A DNA stretch of 32,995 nucleotides. Origin: Caldisericaceae bacterium (GTDB lineage: Bacteria; Caldisericota; Caldisericia; Caldisericales; Caldisericaceae). Both the position numbers and the translations under genes were made by a program. Below, piece by piece: positions 30,749-32,995 of the stretch. The stretch covers positions 1-32,995 of the forward strand of contig JAINCR010000066.1 in assembly GCA_036574215.1 (NCBI GenBank). Direction: 5' to 3'. Position 1 is the stretch's first letter. Every line of letters begins with the position of its first letter. Under the pieces are notes generated by a model. That model had not been told where the DNA came from. It saw only the letters and a program-made list of their open reading frames with translations, and made no database searches.

Positions 30749-31432
30749 TTACCTCACTTCAACGATTTTTACAAACTCCTTAAGGAGTTTAACTATCGCA
30801 CTAATTTCTTCTTCTTTAAAGGTTTCAAAATTATAATTTGGGTCTAAAACCTTATCAAAGTGTGGCTTTTGCAAATAATATGCTTTTGCTCCTCTTATCA
30901 AATTGCCAACACTTATAAAACTTTCAACTGTTTTAAAGAAGTTTTTAAAAATTGTGGTCCTAAATTCGTAATCATAAGCCTCATTCATAATCAAGTTTAT
31001 ACTCTCTTTTATTTTGTTAATATCAACGCCTACTTGAGTTGCTTCGGTATATGTTTCTAATGGCGCTTTTATATCCATTGCAATATAATCAGTGTAAGGG
31101 ATAATTTCTTTTAATCTTTCAGGCATTGAACCATTTGTATCAACTTTAACAAGAAAACCCATATCTTTAATTTTCTTTATGTAGGAAACTAAGTCCTTAT
31201 GTAGTAGCGGTTCTCCCCCAGTAAATTCAACTGCATCAAGTAAACCTACTCTTTTCTTTAAAAATTCTTCAATTTCTTCAAAACTAACAGGCTTTGGAAA
31301 TTCATTTTCAAGCACAAGTTCCCTATTGTGGCAGTAAGGACAACGAAAACTACACCCAATAGTAAATATAATTGCACAGGTTTTGTTAGGATAATCTACC
31401 AAAGAAAATCTATTAAGCGCACCTATAAGCAT
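30749..31432 (-). CDS. nrdG: Anaerobic ribonucleotide reductase activating protein (NrdG-type radical SAM)
   Basis: A 227-residue radical SAM activase. Its 'GALNRFSLVDYPNKTCAIIFTIGC' N-terminus, with Cys27, Cys31 and Cys34 in GCSFRCPYCHN and with 'FTGGEPLL', is typical of the NrdG2-type family. This family installs the glycyl radical on class III ribonucleotide reductase. It starts 4 nt after the HD-GYP stop and has no clear ribosome-binding site of its own, so it is probably coupled. Its likely partners are a full NrdD outside the window and possibly the stand-alone tail protein at 2531-2713. Confidence 0.9.
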   Translation of the reverse strand: MLIGALNRFSLVDYPNKTCAIIFTIGCSFRCPYCHNRELVLENEFPKPVSFEEIEEFLKKRVGLLDAVEFTGGEPLLHKDLVSYIKKIKDMGFLVKVDTNGSMPERLKEIIPYTDYIAMDIKAPLETYTEATQVGVDINKIKESINLIMNEAYDYEFRTTIFKNFFKTVESFISVGNLIRGAKAYYLQKPHFDKVLDPNYNFETFKEEEISAIVKLLKEFVKIVEVR

Positions 31433-31436
31433 AGTA

Positions 31437-32995
31437 TTAAAGTTTAATCAGTTTTAAAATATAGGCAAGAATTTCATCAAAATCGGTTGTAAAGGCCTCT
31501 TTTATTGAATCCTTGAGTTCAAAAAACTTTTTTGCAAGTTCCATATCAAACTGTGCACCGCCGTTTTTTAAAATTTCTTCCATTGCTTCATCTATACTCC
31601 TTGCCTTTCTGTATGGCCTATCTGTTGTCATTGCATCAAAGGCATCAACTATTGAAAGTATTCTTGATAAATAAGGAATTTCACCATTTTTAAGTCCGTA
31701 TGGATAGCCTTTTCCATCATATCTTTCATGATGGTGGAGAACAATTCTTGCAACTTCATCTAAAGCACCAATTGTGCTAATTATCTCATAACTTTTCAGA
31801 GGATGCTTTTTTATTTCATCCATATCCTCTTTTCCTAACGGCTCTTTCTTTAAGAGGATGGCATCATTTACCCCAATTTTGCCAACATCATGTAAGATTG
31901 AAGCAAATACAAGTTTTTTTAAACTATCTATATCTAAGTTTAAGTATTTACCAAAGAAAAACGCATATTTTGTAACATTTTCACTATGTAATCTCGTGTA
32001 AGGATCTTTAGAGTCAATTGCCTTTGCAAAAGCAAACATAACATCAGCAAAAAGTTTTTTAATCTCTTTAACTGCAAAAAATCTTTCAATAATTGGTAAG
32101 ATTGCAACTTCTATTTGAGAAATTATGTTTTTATCTAACGGGTTTAAAGTCCCAACTTCAATTTGTGCGTTTTGTGTTTCATAGACAATGGGGATGGCTT
32201 TAAAATCAAAATCGCTATTTGTTTCAATACAATCTTGTAGAAGAACCTTATTACTATCTACAAAGATCTGTTTGCACTGCCCTTCGACTGTAATGTGTAG
32301 CTTCATATAAATAGCATCTTTAAGTGATGCTGTAAGTAATTTATACACATTCCTTAAAAAACTGCTTACTTCTTCCTCGGTATTACCGCTTTTAGAAATC
32401 TTTAATGCTAATGAGTCGACAGCTAATTCATCTTTCAACTCTTTAAATAGTTTATGCGTCTGTAAAAATAGCGATCCAAAGTTTGAAACTGCATACAAAA
32501 GTTCAAAATCCTCGGTTTTAAATGGGATATCCAATCGTGTTGTATCTACAAATAAACTTCCATAATACTCTCCTTCAACCCAAAATGTGCCAGCAAGTGT
32601 ATGTTTAGTATTCATAACATTTTCATCGATTTCATCTACCAAGTTTCTTTTACCTATGCTATCTATAAGGTTCACCTTTTGTTTTTTTGACATCTCTTCA
32701 TGGGTTTTCCTATCAACCTTTATGATTTTGTTTAGTTTTTCTTTATCAAAACCAATTGCTGCAATACACTTCATTTCACCATCGTAAGGTAACCATACAG
32801 AGCCAGTTTCTCCTCCACTTACTAAAGACAATGTAAAAGAGAGTAATTTTGAGAAAAACTCTTCAACTGTTTCAGTAAAAGTTGTAGCTGTCATGAGCTC
32901 AACTATCAACTTTAGATTGGATGCTTTTGCTTTTTCTTCTTCACTTATTTTCTTAAGCTCTCTAAGTAAAAGATTAATCTGTAAATAAAAACTTA
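31437..32995 (-). CDS. GAF-HD-GYP phosphodiesterase, N-terminus outside window
   Basis: The frame stays open to the end of the window, so the in-frame TTG at 32909 and the ATG at 32894 are not needed as starts; 518 residues are visible. A charged coiled-coil stretch comes first (LRELKKISEEEKAKASNLK), then a GAF-like domain, a linker, and an HD-GYP domain with 'ASILHDVGKIG', 'HPLKSYEII', 'VLHHHERYDGKGYP' and 'ILSIVDAFDAMTTDRPYR'. HD-GYP proteins hydrolyse cyclic di-GMP. The metal-binding His and Asp residues are present, so it is expected to be active. It is operonic with nrdG. Confidence 0.92.
   Translation of the reverse strand, partial: SFYLQINLLLRELKKISEEEKAKASNLKLIVELMTATTFTETVEEFFSKLLSFTLSLVSGGETGSVWLPYDGEMKCIAAIGFDKEKLNKIIKVDRKTHEEMSKKQKVNLIDSIGKRNLVDEIDENVMNTKHTLAGTFWVEGEYYGSLFVDTTRLDIPFKTEDFELLYAVSNFGSLFLQTHKLFKELKDELAVDSLALKISKSGNTEEEVSSFLRNVYKLLTASLKDAIYMKLHITVEGQCKQIFVDSNKVLLQDCIETNSDFDFKAIPIVYETQNAQIEVGTLNPLDKNIISQIEVAILPIIERFFAVKEIKKLFADVMFAFAKAIDSKDPYTRLHSENVTKYAFFFGKYLNLDIDSLKKLVFASILHDVGKIGVNDAILLKKEPLGKEDMDEIKKHPLKSYEIISTIGALDEVARIVLHHHERYDGKGYPYGLKNGEIPYLSRILSIVDAFDAMTTDRPYRKARSIDEAMEEILKNGGAQFDMELAKKFFELKDSIKEAFTTDFDEILAYILKLIKL

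Overview
This is an AT-rich window with K/E/I-rich proteins, short intergenic gaps, many 4-12 nt gene overlaps and several GTG/TTG starts. Together with a class III ribonucleotide reductase activase and a stand-alone glycyl-radical tail protein, this points to an anaerobic, probably thermophilic bacterium. A Caldisericum-like lineage is my best guess from gene content. It is an inference and not shown by any marker gene here.

Layout. (1) 1-2449: the end of an unrecognised protein, then the two membrane subunits of a TRAP transporter (DctQ, DctM) with no DctP in view. (2) 2531-2713: a 60-residue stand-alone copy of the glycyl-radical tail of anaerobic ribonucleotide reductase. (3) 2767-3495 (-): a SIMPL-domain envelope protein. 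(4) 3631-8226 (-): a compact fatty-acid synthesis operon transcribed fabZ-fabH-fabD-fabG-acpP-fabF, then ilvE (-). (5) 9360-15982 (+): a PAS-GGDEF protein, ClpB, RsmG and a secreted gingipain-like protease with a dockerin-type EF-hand tail. (6) 15985-18360 (-): an MFS exporter and two half-size CHR transporters. (7) 18.4-25.8 kb: an island of secreted or membrane-anchored proteins in three transcription units. It includes two different secreted cysteine hydrolases and a PQQ-propeller lipoprotein. Each unit is preceded by a related purine-rich 5' leader. (8) 25793-29309: a radical SAM protein, and a TPP-riboswitch-controlled ThiXYZ-type ABC transporter on the opposite strand. (9) 29390-32995 (-): NAD synthetase, a repeat-rich spacer, an NrdG-type activase and an HD-GYP protein running off the window.

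The most interesting signals are regulatory and centre on the secreted island. A 30-nt motif, GGAACTTTTT-N11-GTATCTAAT, resembles an ECF sigma-factor promoter. It occurs with identical spacing before the SIMPL gene, before the second unit of the island and at an orphan site after the island. Next to it, a second module carries a TTGAC(A/G) box and a TATAAT-like box. These are separated by a GA-dinucleotide run of different length in each copy (18, 12 and 8 nt), followed by a strong ribosome-binding site and a tiny leader ORF beginning MRVKK in two copies. This could be an envelope-stress regulon with repeat-length-dependent promoters. The island's function cannot be named from sequence alone.
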